The position numbers and the translations under genes are program-made. Below the pieces are notes generated by a model. The model searched no databases, had not been told where the DNA came from, and saw only the letters and a list, made by a program, of their open reading frames with translations. A DNA stretch of 64,000 nucleotides from Rhodococcus sp. 14-2470-1b (GTDB lineage Bacteria; Actinomycetota; Actinomycetes; Mycobacteriales; Mycobacteriaceae), in assembly GCF_002259415.1 (NCBI RefSeq), contig NZ_NPFY01000011.1:434001-498000 (forward strand). Direction: 5' to 3'. How positions within the stretch are numbered: the first letter of the stretch is position 1; every line of letters starts with the position of its first letter. Below are positions 43,003-51,686 of the stretch, one piece after another.

Positions 43003-43506
43003 ATGCTCACCGAGGAACACCAGCGTTCGCAGACTTTCTCCTGGGTCAGCCCCCGTGAGGTGCTGCGTCAGGCATCGAAGCTGAGCGGATTGGAAGTCAT
43101 GCAGGCGGTGGCGTCCGGTGAACTGCCACCACCGCCGATTGCTGTCCTCATGCAGTTCGCTCCCGTCGAGGTGAGCGACGGCAAGGTCGTTTTCGAGTGC
43201 ACACCGTCCGAGGCGCACTACAACCCCATCGGTACCGTGCACGGCGGGTTGGCCTGCACCTTTCTGGACACACTCGTGGGCTGCGCCGCGCACACGACGC
43301 TCCCCGCAGGCGTCGGCTACACCTCGATCGATCTGAACGTCAGCTACCTCAGGAACATTCTCGACACCTCCGGTCCGTTGATCGGGACGGGAACGGTCAC
43401 CAAGCGGGGCTCCCGCGTGATCTTCGCCGAAGGTTCGATCGTGGACAAGGACGGTAAGCTCGTCGCTACCGGCACGAGCTCACTGCTGGTCATCCCTCCG
43501 AGGTAA
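43003..43506 (+). CDS. PaaI-family thioesterase (hotdog fold)
   Basis: The 167-residue protein has the hotdog signature YNPIGTVHGGLACTFLDTLVGCAAHTTLPAG and SIDLNVSYLRN, with HGG as the usual catalytic region. It hydrolyses an acyl- or aryl-acyl-CoA. It is followed after 16 bases by the HxlR regulator, with the palindrome at 42965-42981 ahead of both, so the two genes are probably an autoregulated pair responding to an aromatic or electrophilic compound. Confidence 0.92.
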   Translation: MLTEEHQRSQTFSWVSPREVLRQASKLSGLEVMQAVASGELPPPPIAVLMQFAPVEVSDGKVVFECTPSEAHYNPIGTVHGGLACTFLDTLVGCAAHTTLPAGVGYTSIDLNVSYLRNILDTSGPLIGTGTVTKRGSRVIFAEGSIVDKDGKLVATGTSSLLVIPPR

Positions 43507-43522
43507 GGCCGAGGCACAACCT

Positions 43523-44110
43523 ATGCAGCGCAACGCTTTCGACACGATGGGGTGTCCTATCGCGTCCGCGCTCGAACAGGTCGGCGAATGGTGGACGCTC
43601 CTGATTCTGCGCGACGCCCTCGACGGCTTCACCCGGTTCGACGAGTTCGAGCACAACCTCGGCATCGCACCGAACATGTTGACCCGTAGGCTGAAATCGC
43701 TCGTCGAATCCGGGCTGCTCGAGCGTCGTCGGTACAGTGATCGGCCACCGCGATTCGAGTACGTCGCCACAGAGCGCAGCCGTGAACTCAGCTCGGTCAT
43801 CGTCGCGTTGTACGCGTGGGGCAACGAACACATCGAACACGAGGACCGAGAGGTCGTTCTCGTCGACGCCGACGGAGAAACCATCGACCCGGTCTTCGTC
43901 GATCGACGAACCGGACGCACTCTTGCCGAGAGCAAAGCTCACTTCGTCGCCGGGCCCGCCGCGTCGGACATGATGCGCGAACGGCAGGATCCGGACAAGC
44001 GACGCTCACGCAGGAGCCGGGCGGCTTCCGTCGGTCGCGAGCCGAACAGCCAACAGGCCCAACACAGTTCCCATGATGTAGCGCTGCACCCTCATCCAGG
44101 TCGGACGTAG
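43523..44110 (+). CDS. HxlR-type transcriptional regulator with long antisense overlap
   Basis: The 195-residue protein starts MQRNAFDTMGCPIASALEQVGEWWTL with the conserved Cys11, a redox or electrophile sensor in many HxlR proteins. It continues with the winged helix (LRDALDGFTRFDEFEHNLGIAPNMLTRRLKSLVESGLLERR). The last about 35 residues (RRSRRSRAASVG and on) are basic, unlike the family, and overlap the lysE gene by 105 bases antisense. That tail may be an extension from loss of the original stop. It probably regulates the thioesterase through the palindrome upstream. Confidence 0.88.
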   Translation: MQRNAFDTMGCPIASALEQVGEWWTLLILRDALDGFTRFDEFEHNLGIAPNMLTRRLKSLVESGLLERRRYSDRPPRFEYVATERSRELSSVIVALYAWGNEHIEHEDREVVLVDADGETIDPVFVDRRTGRTLAESKAHFVAGPAASDMMRERQDPDKRRSRRSRAASVGREPNSQQAQHSSHDVALHPHPGRT

Positions 44111-44647
44111 CGACAGGAACCGGGCGATGGATCCGGCACCGACAACGATCAGCGCATTGACGGTCACCGCGACGGCAATCTGCACCCCGCCCAGGGTGAC
44201 GCCCTGCAGGAACACCGAACCCGCTGCGGGATCGACGAACTGTGGAATGACCGAGATGTACATGACGGCCATCTTGGGGTTGAGCAGGTTGGTGAACAGC
44301 CCCATCGTGAACAGTCTTCGGTTCGAATCCCGTTGCACACCTTCGACTTCGAACACCTTCGTCGCACCTCGCACCGCCGAGACAGCCAACCACAGCAGGT
44401 AACACGCACCGGCGATCTTGATCGCGAGGTACAGCGTCGGGACCGCCGCGAACACGGCAGCGAGGCCGAGATTGGTGGCGATCACGTACACCACCAACCC
44501 CAGCGCGACACCGCCCAAGGACACCAGTCCAGCGCTGCGTCCCTGAGAGATGCTGCGCGACACCAGATACACCATGTTGGGGCCGGGAGTCAGCACCATC
44601 GCCAGAGCGACGGCGAAGACACCCAGCACAGCTGCCGTGGACACCAT
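44006..44647 (-). CDS. LysE/RhtB-family amino-acid exporter
   Basis: The 213-residue protein has six helices and the family motif TPGPNMVYLVSRSISQGRSAGLVSLGG near the N-terminus, with GLFTNLLNPKMAVMYISVIPQFVD in the second half. Such exporters push out amino acids or related metabolites. Its end overlaps the HxlR gene antisense, so simultaneous transcription would interfere. Confidence 0.92.
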   Translation of the reverse strand: MVSTAAVLGVFAVALAMVLTPGPNMVYLVSRSISQGRSAGLVSLGGVALGLVVYVIATNLGLAAVFAAVPTLYLAIKIAGACYLLWLAVSAVRGATKVFEVEGVQRDSNRRLFTMGLFTNLLNPKMAVMYISVIPQFVDPAAGSVFLQGVTLGGVQIAVAVTVNALIVVGAGSIARFLSLRPTWMRVQRYIMGTVLGLLAVRLATDGSRPAPA

Positions 44648-44758
44648 GCCTTCAACAGTGTCACCGACGGACGCCGATGTATCGGTCCAGTTCTACGATC
44701 CTGGCCCGCTCACTCTTCGGACAGCTGATTCGGTGCACCCCCCGTCGGGCGCAGTCAG

Positions 44759-45709
44759 CTAGAGATCGATCGAATCCGCGACGACCCGGGCGAATGCCGC
44801 CATTCCCGCGGCAGTCGGATGCAGTGGCGCTGCGGGATTCGCCGGAACGACACCTTCGAGGTACCTCTCCGCAGGTGCGGCACATGCATCGTGTCCGACG
44901 CTGACCGGACGCACGTCGACGAACCGAGCACCGTGCTCGGTTGCCTGCTGGGCCAGTGCGTCGTTCATCCGGTCGACGCTCGCCTGCAGATAATCCGCAT
45001 CGCGGGCCCACACCGCCTGCGTTCCGTAACACCCACCGGGACGAACGTACGTTCCGTATCCGACGACGACCACCTGCGCGTTCGGCGCCCTCTCGCCGAT
45101 CGCGTCGAACACCTCACCCCATCGAGGAGCGGCCGCGGCGACGGCGTCGGCAAGCACATCGGTGCCTCCGGCGGTCAGCGCATCTGCGCACGACGTGCCG
45201 TCCGGCTCGGGGGAGAAGTTGACACACCCTCGGGCCTGCCCGACGAGATCGACGTCGTTTCCGCCGATGGTGACGGTCACCAGATCCGTCTCGGGAGACA
45301 GTGCCTCGATCTGCAGCGGGATCGGCCCACTGTTGGTCTGTTGCTGATCGGTGACGATGTTCTCCGACCGCGCCCCGGAGCACGAGACGTCCGTGAACGA
45401 CGCCGCACCGACGAGACCGGCGAGGACATGCGGATAGTTGGAGTCGGACTGCAGGCACCCGGGTGTCCCCGTCGATCGTGGAATCAACGGCCCCGATGCT
45501 GCCGAATCGCCCAATGCCACGTAGTCGATATCCGTGCCTTCGGAGACCGTCGGCCGAGGCGCTTGGAGCCCAGAAGACTCGGGAGCGGCGGGAGATTCGG
45601 GAGCGTTGGGGGATTCGGTGGAGCAGGCGGCCAGCATGCTCACCGCGCCCAGGACGAGTGCAGCAGTGAACCCGGTGGATACAGGAATCCCCGGTGCTGC
45701 GCGCCGCAT
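44759..45709 (-). CDS. SGNH/GDSL hydrolase lipoprotein
   Basis: The 316-residue precursor has a lipobox-type signal ending LAAC. The SGNH motifs follow: GDSAASG (block I Ser), CSGARS, GGND (block III) and HPTAAG (block V His). It should act outside the membrane on esters of lipids, cutinase-type or cell-wall acyl groups. It is followed 11 bases upstream in genome order by the beta-lactamase, which is on the same strand, so the two could be cotranscribed. Confidence 0.92.
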   Translation of the reverse strand: MRRAAPGIPVSTGFTAALVLGAVSMLAACSTESPNAPESPAAPESSGLQAPRPTVSEGTDIDYVALGDSAASGPLIPRSTGTPGCLQSDSNYPHVLAGLVGAASFTDVSCSGARSENIVTDQQQTNSGPIPLQIEALSPETDLVTVTIGGNDVDLVGQARGCVNFSPEPDGTSCADALTAGGTDVLADAVAAAAPRWGEVFDAIGERAPNAQVVVVGYGTYVRPGGCYGTQAVWARDADYLQASVDRMNDALAQQATEHGARFVDVRPVSVGHDACAAPAERYLEGVVPANPAAPLHPTAAGMAAFARVVADSIDL

Positions 45710-45720
45710 AGTGGACGACG

Positions 45721-46641
45721 TTACTCCCGCGCGACGATTTCCCGGACGGCGTCCGCGACCAACTCGTTCATGGCCGCGGCGTCGGGATCGTCGCTCGCCG
45801 TTCTCGACAGCACGACCGCGAGAATCCGCCGCCCGTCGGCTGCGAGGAGAAGACCGGCGTCGTTGGAGACTCCGTAGGACCCGGTGCCTGTCTTGTCCGC
45901 CGTCGTCCAGCCGGCTGGAACTCCGGCTCGGAATCGGGTGTCCGACGTCTGCGTGCCCGCCATCCAGTCCAGGAGCGTGGCCCTCGACGAGTTCGACAGC
46001 GGCCCGCCGGTGAGCAGGGACCGATATCCCGCGGCGAGGCCGGCCGGGGTCGTGGTGTCACGGTCGTCGCCGGGCAGGGCGGTGTTCAGGTCGGGTTCGA
46101 TGCGGTCCAGACGGAACTGCCCGTCACCGAGGGAACGCGCGAACGCCGTCAGCTCGCCGGTCCCGCCGACCGCGTCGATCAACAAGTTGCCTGCGGTGTT
46201 GTCGCTGCGGGTCAGTGCGGCCGCGCACAGCTGTTCCAGCGTCACCGCCTGGCCGGCCTCCCAGTCGATCGCCGATCCCGGCACCTTGTCCTCGGCTTCG
46301 ACGACGCGTGTCTCGGTCAGCGACAACGTGCCGGCGTCTGCGGCGGCGAGTACGGCGCCGGCCGCATAGACCTTGAAGGTCGAGCAGAATGCGAATCGCT
46401 CGTCCGCCCGATACGTCGTGGTCACCTCCGAATCCAGGTCGACGGCGAACACTCCCAGCCGCGCGTCGAATCGCTGCTCGAGCGCCGCGAACTGCTCCTC
46501 GAGGCCGGCCGGCTGTTGCTCGGAGGAGTTCGGCTGCCCAGATCCCGCGGAGTCGGGGGAGGGGTCCGCGCCACAGGAGACCGCGAGAGCCGCCGAGCCT
46601 GCGATGACGAGGAACTGCCTGCGTGATCGGGTGTGCGCCAT
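45721..46641 (-). CDS. bla: Class A beta-lactamase, exported
   Basis: The 306-residue precursor has RSRRQFL and a hydrophobic stretch ending AVSC, so a Tat-type lipoprotein signal is likely. Class A motifs are complete: STFK (87-90), SDN (146-148), EPDLN (Glu182) and KTG (250-252). A Cys (86) precedes the nucleophile. The KPC-type partner Cys after KTG is absent (KTGTGSYG), so no disulfide of that kind. It should hydrolyse penicillins; spectrum is not predictable. Confidence 0.94.
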   Translation of the reverse strand: MAHTRSRRQFLVIAGSAALAVSCGADPSPDSAGSGQPNSSEQQPAGLEEQFAALEQRFDARLGVFAVDLDSEVTTTYRADERFAFCSTFKVYAAGAVLAAADAGTLSLTETRVVEAEDKVPGSAIDWEAGQAVTLEQLCAAALTRSDNTAGNLLIDAVGGTGELTAFARSLGDGQFRLDRIEPDLNTALPGDDRDTTTPAGLAAGYRSLLTGGPLSNSSRATLLDWMAGTQTSDTRFRAGVPAGWTTADKTGTGSYGVSNDAGLLLAADGRRILAVVLSRTASDDPDAAAMNELVADAVREIVARE

Positions 46642-46776
46642 GCATCCCAGGAGAACACGGATGCCGATTCACAGGAAGCTCCCAGTGCCGAAAGGCCTGT
46701 GTACCTGGTCGGGCCTGCATTCGGCCGGTACCCTCGACCGGGTTCACCTGGAATACATACGAAAGACGAGACACCT

Positions 46777-46881
46777 ATGATCACGAACTTCATCAACCTG
46801 ATCCTCGGCGGCATCGGCACCGCGTCCGCCGGAAGCAGCGGCTTCGAGTTGCAGCCGGGCGTTCTCCCCTTCGGTCTCTGA
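46777..46881 (+). CDS. Possible 34-residue hydrophobic peptide
   Basis: ATG 46777 to TGA 46881 encodes 34 residues. The first 18 are hydrophobic (ITNFINLILGGIGTAS), followed by AGSSGFELQPG and a final FGL. A GACGAGA purine run precedes the ATG by seven bases. It is divergent from bla by 135 bases and 42 bases before the MBL gene. A small membrane or porin-like peptide is possible, but it could also be a non-coding leader, so the call is tentative. Confidence 0.4.
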   Translation: MITNFINLILGGIGTASAGSSGFELQPGVLPFGL

Positions 46882-46923
46882 CAGCCCGCTCTCCTCTGAC
46901 AGGGCTTTCTCCAGTTGTCCGTC

Positions 46924-47775
46924 ATGAATAATCGGCTTCCGATCTGCGTGACCTGCGGAGTCCAGTACGACCGTGACTCCGCAGGCCGCGACGATCGGCC
47001 CGCCGCATGCATCATCTGCGAGGACGAGCGCCAGTACATCGGCTACGACGGCCAGCGGTGGACATCGCTCGCGAAACTTCGGGAGCAGGGCCACAGCGTC
47101 GAGATCCGTGAGGAAATTCCGGGTCTGTGGGGACTCGCGACCTCCCCCGCACTCGCCATCGGACAGCGTGCACTCCTCGTCCCCGGCCACGGCGGGACCG
47201 TCATGTGGGATTCGGTGACCTACATCGACGACGCCGCCGTCGCCCGAGTCGCCGAGTTGGGCGGCATCTCCGCGATCGCGCTATCGCATCCGCACTACTA
47301 CAGCTCGATGGTCGAATGGTCCCGAGCCTTCGACGACGCCCCGATCTACGTTCACGAACGTGACGCCCGTTGGCTGACGCGGACCGACAACGTCGTCCTG
47401 TGGTCCGGTGAGCGCACGGAAATCCTGCCCGGCCGCACCCTCCTCCGTGCAGGCGTCCACTTCGACGGCGGAACGGTCATGCACTGGGCCGACGGCGTCG
47501 ACGGGCGCGGAGCGCTCTGCGCAGGCGACATCTTCACCGTGGTTGCCGACCGCCGGTGGGTCGGATTCATGTACAGCTATCCCAACTTGATCCCCGAGCA
47601 CCCGGACACCATCCTGCGCGCTGTGAAGATGGTCGCTCCCTACAGCTTCGAATCCTTGTACGGCGCATGGTGGGACCGGATCATCACCGACGATGCCCAC
47701 GCGGCGGTCGTGCGCTCCGCACGCCGGTACTTCGAACACATCGGCGCACGCGAACACATACTGGCGCTGGAGTAA
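46924..47775 (+). CDS. MBL-fold hydrolase with zinc-ribbon N-terminus
   Basis: From ATG 46924 the protein is 283 residues. Residues about 6-32 carry CVTCGVQYD and CIICED, two CxxC pairs forming a ribbon, followed by an MBL-like core. ISAIALSHPHYYSSMVEW is the metal-site region, but the classic HxHxDH is changed to HPHYYS, and later HWADG and CAGD stand in for other ligands. Catalysis may be altered. An upstream TTG at 46915 is less likely. Confidence 0.82.
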   Translation: MNNRLPICVTCGVQYDRDSAGRDDRPAACIICEDERQYIGYDGQRWTSLAKLREQGHSVEIREEIPGLWGLATSPALAIGQRALLVPGHGGTVMWDSVTYIDDAAVARVAELGGISAIALSHPHYYSSMVEWSRAFDDAPIYVHERDARWLTRTDNVVLWSGERTEILPGRTLLRAGVHFDGGTVMHWADGVDGRGALCAGDIFTVVADRRWVGFMYSYPNLIPEHPDTILRAVKMVAPYSFESLYGAWWDRIITDDAHAAVVRSARRYFEHIGAREHILALE

Positions 47776-47861
47776 CCGGGCGCGGCAGACCCCGGTGCGG
47801 TCCAGAAATACCCTGACCGACAAACAGCACCGTTCCGCGCCTACGGATCTACTATGTGACG

Positions 47862-49502
47862 ATGCACTCGCTGCGGCTGTTCAGCTCGCGACTCGAACCG
47901 GCCGCACTGTTCCTCGGCGTCGTGTTCTTCGCCTTCTCGATGACCCCGTCGCTGCTGCCGCGCGCCTGGTATCTACAGGGCGTGGCGTCGGGCATCAGCA
48001 TCGCCACGGGTTACGGCGTCGGCTGCGCCGTGGTGTGGCTGGTGCATCGGTGCGGGATTCGTCCTCGATGGTCCGACGCGACGAAACGGTACGGCTGGTG
48101 GGCCCTCGCCGTATTCACCGCGATCGTCGTGCCACTCTTTCTGGTACTCGGATCATGGTGGCAGCAGATCGTGCGACGGCTCGTCGAGGTCGACGACGAA
48201 GGCCCGGGCCGAATCCTGTACATCGCAGTACTTCTCGTCGCGGTAGTCGTTGCCGTTCTCCTGCTTCTCGCCGCCCGCGGACTCCGTTGGTGCGCACGTC
48301 GGTTGGCTGTTCTGTGCACGCGGTTCGTACCGATCCCCGCGGCGAAGGCAATCGGAATCGCCGTCGTCACGATCCTGACGCTGTTCGTCGTCAACGGGGC
48401 GGTGAACAACGTTCTCATCGCGACCATTGCCAGCTCGTCGAAACTGGCCGACGAAGGTAGCCACCCCGGCGTCGAGCAGCCTGCCGCGATGGAGAAATCG
48501 GGATCACCGGACTCGTACGAAGACTGGGACTCCCTCGGAATGGAGGGGAGGCGCTTCGTCGCCTCCGGCCCGACTGCCGAGCAGATCGAATCGTTCACCG
48601 GTGCAGATGCTCTCACGCCGATCCGGGCGTATGTCGGGGCTGCGGAGGCCGATTCGATCGACGAGGCCGCCGACCGCGTCGTCGCGGAACTGGAACGTAC
48701 CGATGCGTTCGACCGGGCCGTCGTCGCCGTGGCCACCACCACCGGACGCGGTTGGGTCAACGAAGCCGTCGCCGGATCGTTCGAGTACATGAACGGCGGG
48801 GACACGGCGATCGCGTCGATGCAGTACTCGTTCCTGCCCAGCCCCATAGCGTTTCTCGCAGATCGTGATTCACCGCGTGAAGCAGGACGCGCGCTGTTCG
48901 ACAAGGTGTACGACGCCATCCTCGAGCGTCCCGAGGGCACGCGGCCCGAACTGGTGGCATTCGGAGAGAGCCTGGGCGCGTACGGCGGGCAGGACGCCTT
49001 CGGTGGCGCACGGGACATGGTGGCGCGCACCGACGGTGCTCTGTGGGTCGGTAACCCAAACTTCACCAAGCAGTGGGCGGAGACGACGGCGAACCGCGAC
49101 GCGGGTTCACGCGAGATCCTCCCGGTGATATCGGGCGGCCGCTACGTCCGGTTCGCGGGCAGACCGAGCGACCTCGACATCGGCACTCCTTGGGCCGAAC
49201 CTCGTGTGGTGTACTGGCAGCACGCGTCGGATCCCATCACGTGGTGGTCGCCGGATCTGCTTCTGCATCAACCGGACTGGCTGCGCGAGCCCCGAGGAGT
49301 CGACGTCGACCCCGGCGTTCGATGGTTCCCGTTCGTCACCTTCTGGCAGACGACGTTCGACATGGTGTTCTCCACCGACGTTCCGCAGGGATACGGCCAC
49401 AACTACGGCGAGGACGCCGTCGACCTGTGGGCCGAGATCCTTCAGCCCGAGGGCTGGACCTCGCAGGACACCGAGCGTCTTCGCGAGATCATCGCGGGTT
49501 GA
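47862..49502 (+). CDS. Membrane-anchored alpha/beta hydrolase (Abhydrolase_9-type)
   Basis: The 546-residue protein has four or five N-terminal helices (ALFLGVVFFAFSMTPSLLP, LAVFTAIVVPLFLVL, VAVVVAVLLLLAARG, and more) and a C-terminal alpha/beta hydrolase with nucleophile elbow FGESLGAYGG. TACTAT at 47850-47855 is six bases before ATG 47862, so a leaderless start is favoured over GTG 47856. It belongs to an uncharacterised actinobacterial lipase/esterase-like group working at the membrane face. Confidence 0.88.
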   Translation: MHSLRLFSSRLEPAALFLGVVFFAFSMTPSLLPRAWYLQGVASGISIATGYGVGCAVVWLVHRCGIRPRWSDATKRYGWWALAVFTAIVVPLFLVLGSWWQQIVRRLVEVDDEGPGRILYIAVLLVAVVVAVLLLLAARGLRWCARRLAVLCTRFVPIPAAKAIGIAVVTILTLFVVNGAVNNVLIATIASSSKLADEGSHPGVEQPAAMEKSGSPDSYEDWDSLGMEGRRFVASGPTAEQIESFTGADALTPIRAYVGAAEADSIDEAADRVVAELERTDAFDRAVVAVATTTGRGWVNEAVAGSFEYMNGGDTAIASMQYSFLPSPIAFLADRDSPREAGRALFDKVYDAILERPEGTRPELVAFGESLGAYGGQDAFGGARDMVARTDGALWVGNPNFTKQWAETTANRDAGSREILPVISGGRYVRFAGRPSDLDIGTPWAEPRVVYWQHASDPITWWSPDLLLHQPDWLREPRGVDVDPGVRWFPFVTFWQTTFDMVFSTDVPQGYGHNYGEDAVDLWAEILQPEGWTSQDTERLREIIAG

Positions 49503-49530
49503 GATCCCGCACTCGGGGTAACCCGGCCGC

Positions 49531-49698
49531 ATGAGTGAAACGAACAAGCAGCCCGATCCCGCCACGACCGATACCGATACGTCGCCGACGGGTGCCGACG
49601 ACGACGTTCAGTCCGACCCCGCTGCAGGCGAGGAGTCCGGGGATTGGTCCGGTGAAGGCGGCGCAACCCATGAGGGCCCCGCCACCGACACCGAATGA
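49531..49698 (+). CDS. Short acidic disordered protein
   Basis: ATG 49531 to TGA 49698 encodes 55 residues rich in Asp, Glu, Gly, Thr and Ser (SETNKQPDPATTDTDTSP, GDWSGEGGATHEGP). It has no hydrophobic core and is likely disordered. It follows the hydrolase by 28 bases. Third-position G/C bias fits coding sequence. Its last codons and stop are included in a 21-bp duplication. Function unknown; short acidic proteins like this may buffer or bind nucleic-acid partners. Confidence 0.6.
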   Translation: MSETNKQPDPATTDTDTSPTGADDDVQSDPAAGEESGDWSGEGGATHEGPATDTE

Positions 49699-49730
49699 TC
49701 CCTGTGTGTCACCGAATGATCCCTGTGTGT
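49689..49730. repeat. Perfect 21-bp tandem duplication spanning a stop codon
   Basis: A 21-base unit beginning CACCGAATGATCCCTG occurs at 49689-49709 and 49710-49730. The first copy carries the TGA of the acidic-protein gene, so a second TGA lies in the same frame. It sits between converging genes. Confidence 0.9.
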
Positions 49731-49739
49731 CGATGACCC

Positions 49740-49997
49740 TCAGGTTCCGGTAAGCCGATGCTCGGCAGGCCTGAGCAGGTGCACGTCACTGTCGGTCACG
49801 ACCTTTTCGACGACGCATCGACCGGAGAGCCAATCTCCGGCGATGTCGAATTCCACGCGCAGATCCCCGAGCCAGTCGATGTCGACCACCACCCCGACGG
49901 TTCCGGCCGGTACCCCGCTGCACCATGCACGCTTGCCCAGATTGCGTGCGGCCACCACTACGTCACCTCGCCGGTGCAAGTGCTGTCCTCTCCTCAT
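49740..49997 (-). CDS. Small conserved-looking beta-strand protein
   Basis: From ATG 49997, behind a GGGGGG-rich ribosome site, the protein is 85 residues: RRGQHLHRRGDVVVAARNLGKRAW, PAGTVGVVVDIDWLGDLRVEFDIAGDWLSG. Alternating hydrophobic residues and Gly turns resemble a small SH3-like barrel that might bind nucleic acid or protein. No named family recognised. It converges with the acidic-protein gene. Confidence 0.6.
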   Translation of the reverse strand: MRRGQHLHRRGDVVVAARNLGKRAWCSGVPAGTVGVVVDIDWLGDLRVEFDIAGDWLSGRCVVEKVVTDSDVHLLRPAEHRLTGT

Positions 49998-50171
49998 GTA
50001 TCCCCCCAATTTCGATCCCTGCGGTCCGTGACTCCTGCGGTTCCGGCCTCGAGTCAACCTCACCCCAGCGGGGTCTTCAAGTCGTAGCCAGTCGGCTGAG
50101 CTGCGGTTTCACCGTCGATCGACTCGGTTGGGACGGTCCAAACCGACTCAGAATCCGAAAGGGCCCTATCT

Positions 50172-50188
50172 TTTGCCGAATCGGCAAA
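50172..50188. promoter_or_regulatory. 17-bp palindrome upstream of the FAD oxidoreductase
   Basis: TTTGCCGAATCGGCAAA is a perfect inverted repeat with one central base, 41 bases before the oxidoreductase start. The 165-base gap also contains TCGGTT and AACCGA arms flanking 11 bases. Probable operator; regulator not known. Confidence 0.55.
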
Positions 50189-50228
50189 CCTACTTGCCAT
50201 GCGGCTGCAGGTGGGCCACAGTGGTCGC

Positions 50229-51197
50229 ATGACTACACACCTCGACCATGACGTCATCATCGTCGGCGGCGGCCCGGCCGGACTTGCAGCGGCGGTGACG
50301 CTCGGACGTGCGCGCCTACGAGTTCTCGTCGTGGACGCGGGCTCACCACGCAACGCACCTGCCGACCACGCCCACAACTACCTAGGGCTGGAGGGGATTC
50401 CGCCTCTCGAACTCCTGGCACGCGGACGCGAGGAAGCACAGGGATACGGCGCAGAAATCAAGGCGGGCACGGCGGTGAAGGCGGCTGCGCACGGAGACCA
50501 CTTCACCGTCGAACTCGCCGACGGCGTCACTCTCACCGCCCGACGCCTGCTCGTGACGACAGGCCTGACGGACGAACTGCCCGACATCGACGGTCTCGCC
50601 GAGCGGTGGGGGCGTGAAGTTCTGCATTGCCCGTTCTGCCACGGCTGGGAGGTGCGCGACAAGAAGGTCGGCATCATCGGCAGCCCCTTCGGCGTTCATC
50701 AGGCACTGATGTGGCGGCAGTGGGTCGACGACGTGGTGCTCTTCACCCGCGAATTCGTGCCCACCGCAGACGAATCGAAGAAACTCGCTGCACGCGGCGT
50801 CGCGGTGATATCGGACGCCGTGCAGAAGATCGCCGTCGAGAACGATGCGCTCGTAGGCGTTCAGCTGACCACCGGTTCGGTGGTTCCGGTGGACGCAGTG
50901 GTGACCAAGCCGACGTTCACCGCCAACGCCGGCGTTCTGGTGAGCCTCGGACTGGAGGTCACCGACATGATGATGGGCGACGTACCCGCCGGGGCGTCGT
51001 TCGTGGCGACGGATCAGACCGGCGCGACGTCGGTTGCCGGCGTCTACGCCGCGGGCAACGTCGCAGCCCCCATGGAGAACGTGATCGGTTCTGCCGCAGC
51101 GGGCGTCCGCGCGGCGGGCGGTGTCGTCGCAAGCCTCATCGAGGAGGACACTCGCCTGCCCGCCGGCCCGGACGACTCGACCGGCGCCGCACGCTAA
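50229..51197 (+). CDS. NAD(P)/FAD-dependent oxidoreductase, thioredoxin-reductase-like
   Basis: From ATG 50229 the protein is 322 residues. It has the FAD motif VIIVGGGPAGLAAAVTL, the redox-active CPFC in LHCPFCHGWE (about 137-140), a VGIIGSPFG second dinucleotide site and GVYAAGN at the FAD C-motif. The second nucleotide motif (GSPFG) is not a canonical GxGxxA, so the reductant preference is uncertain. It converges with the MarR gene (4-base overlap). Confidence 0.9.
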   Translation: MTTHLDHDVIIVGGGPAGLAAAVTLGRARLRVLVVDAGSPRNAPADHAHNYLGLEGIPPLELLARGREEAQGYGAEIKAGTAVKAAAHGDHFTVELADGVTLTARRLLVTTGLTDELPDIDGLAERWGREVLHCPFCHGWEVRDKKVGIIGSPFGVHQALMWRQWVDDVVLFTREFVPTADESKKLAARGVAVISDAVQKIAVENDALVGVQLTTGSVVPVDAVVTKPTFTANAGVLVSLGLEVTDMMMGDVPAGASFVATDQTGATSVAGVYAAGNVAAPMENVIGSAAAGVRAAGGVVASLIEEDTRLPAGPDDSTGAAR

Positions 51198-51643
51198 GCG
51201 CGGTCGCGCAACTCGTTCATCAGCAGCATCAGGGCCGGCGCTGCCGAGACGAGCTGCGCGGCGGACTCGTCCGGCAGTCGCCCCAGAGCTCCGGTGATCC
51301 GTGCCGACCATGCCGCTTCGATGCGGGTTCGGTGGCGCCGCATTCGATCGGTGACGTTCAGTTGCGTGACACGTCGGTCCACCGGCGACGGACTCTTGAC
51401 CACTAGACCACGCTCGACGAGGGTGCGGACCGCGGCACTGACGTTGGAGGGTTGCATCGCCAACATGTCTGCCAGCGCCGAGACTCCGATGCCCGCATGC
51501 CTGTCGATGTGCTTGAGCACGGTCACCTCCGGTGCAGGCAACGGTTCGATGTCGAGCCCTTCCACGCGATCCCCGCGTTGAATGATCCAACTCAGGTCGT
51601 GCAGCACCGAGGCGAGGCTTGCAGGTCCGGTCGTGTCCGTCAC
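51194..51643 (-). CDS. MarR family regulator
   Basis: From GTG 51643 the protein is 149 residues: LASVLHDLSWIIQRG, PAPEVTVLKHIDRHAGIGVSALADMLAMQPSNVSAAVRTLVERGLVVKSPSPVDRRVTQLNVT. This is a classical MarR winged helix with the DRR wing. TATTAT at 51655-51650 (minus strand) is six bases before this GTG, so it is probably leaderless; an ATG at 51658 would start inside the promoter. It is divergent from the Bcr/CflA exporter and likely represses it. Confidence 0.9.
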   Translation of the reverse strand: MTDTTGPASLASVLHDLSWIIQRGDRVEGLDIEPLPAPEVTVLKHIDRHAGIGVSALADMLAMQPSNVSAAVRTLVERGLVVKSPSPVDRRVTQLNVTDRMRRHRTRIEAAWSARITGALGRLPDESAAQLVSAAPALMLLMNELRDRA

Positions 51644-51686
51644 ACCGACATAATACATATAAAAATATAAGCTATTGTCCTAGTCG
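51644..51686. promoter_or_regulatory. Divergent back-to-back leaderless promoters
   Basis: An unusually A/T-rich 43-bp gap separates the MarR and MFS starts. TATTAT (51655-51650, minus) and TATTGT (51673-51678, plus) are the -10 boxes. ATAT(A) arms around 51657-51668 form an imperfect palindrome suited to a MarR dimer that would block both. Confidence 0.6.
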
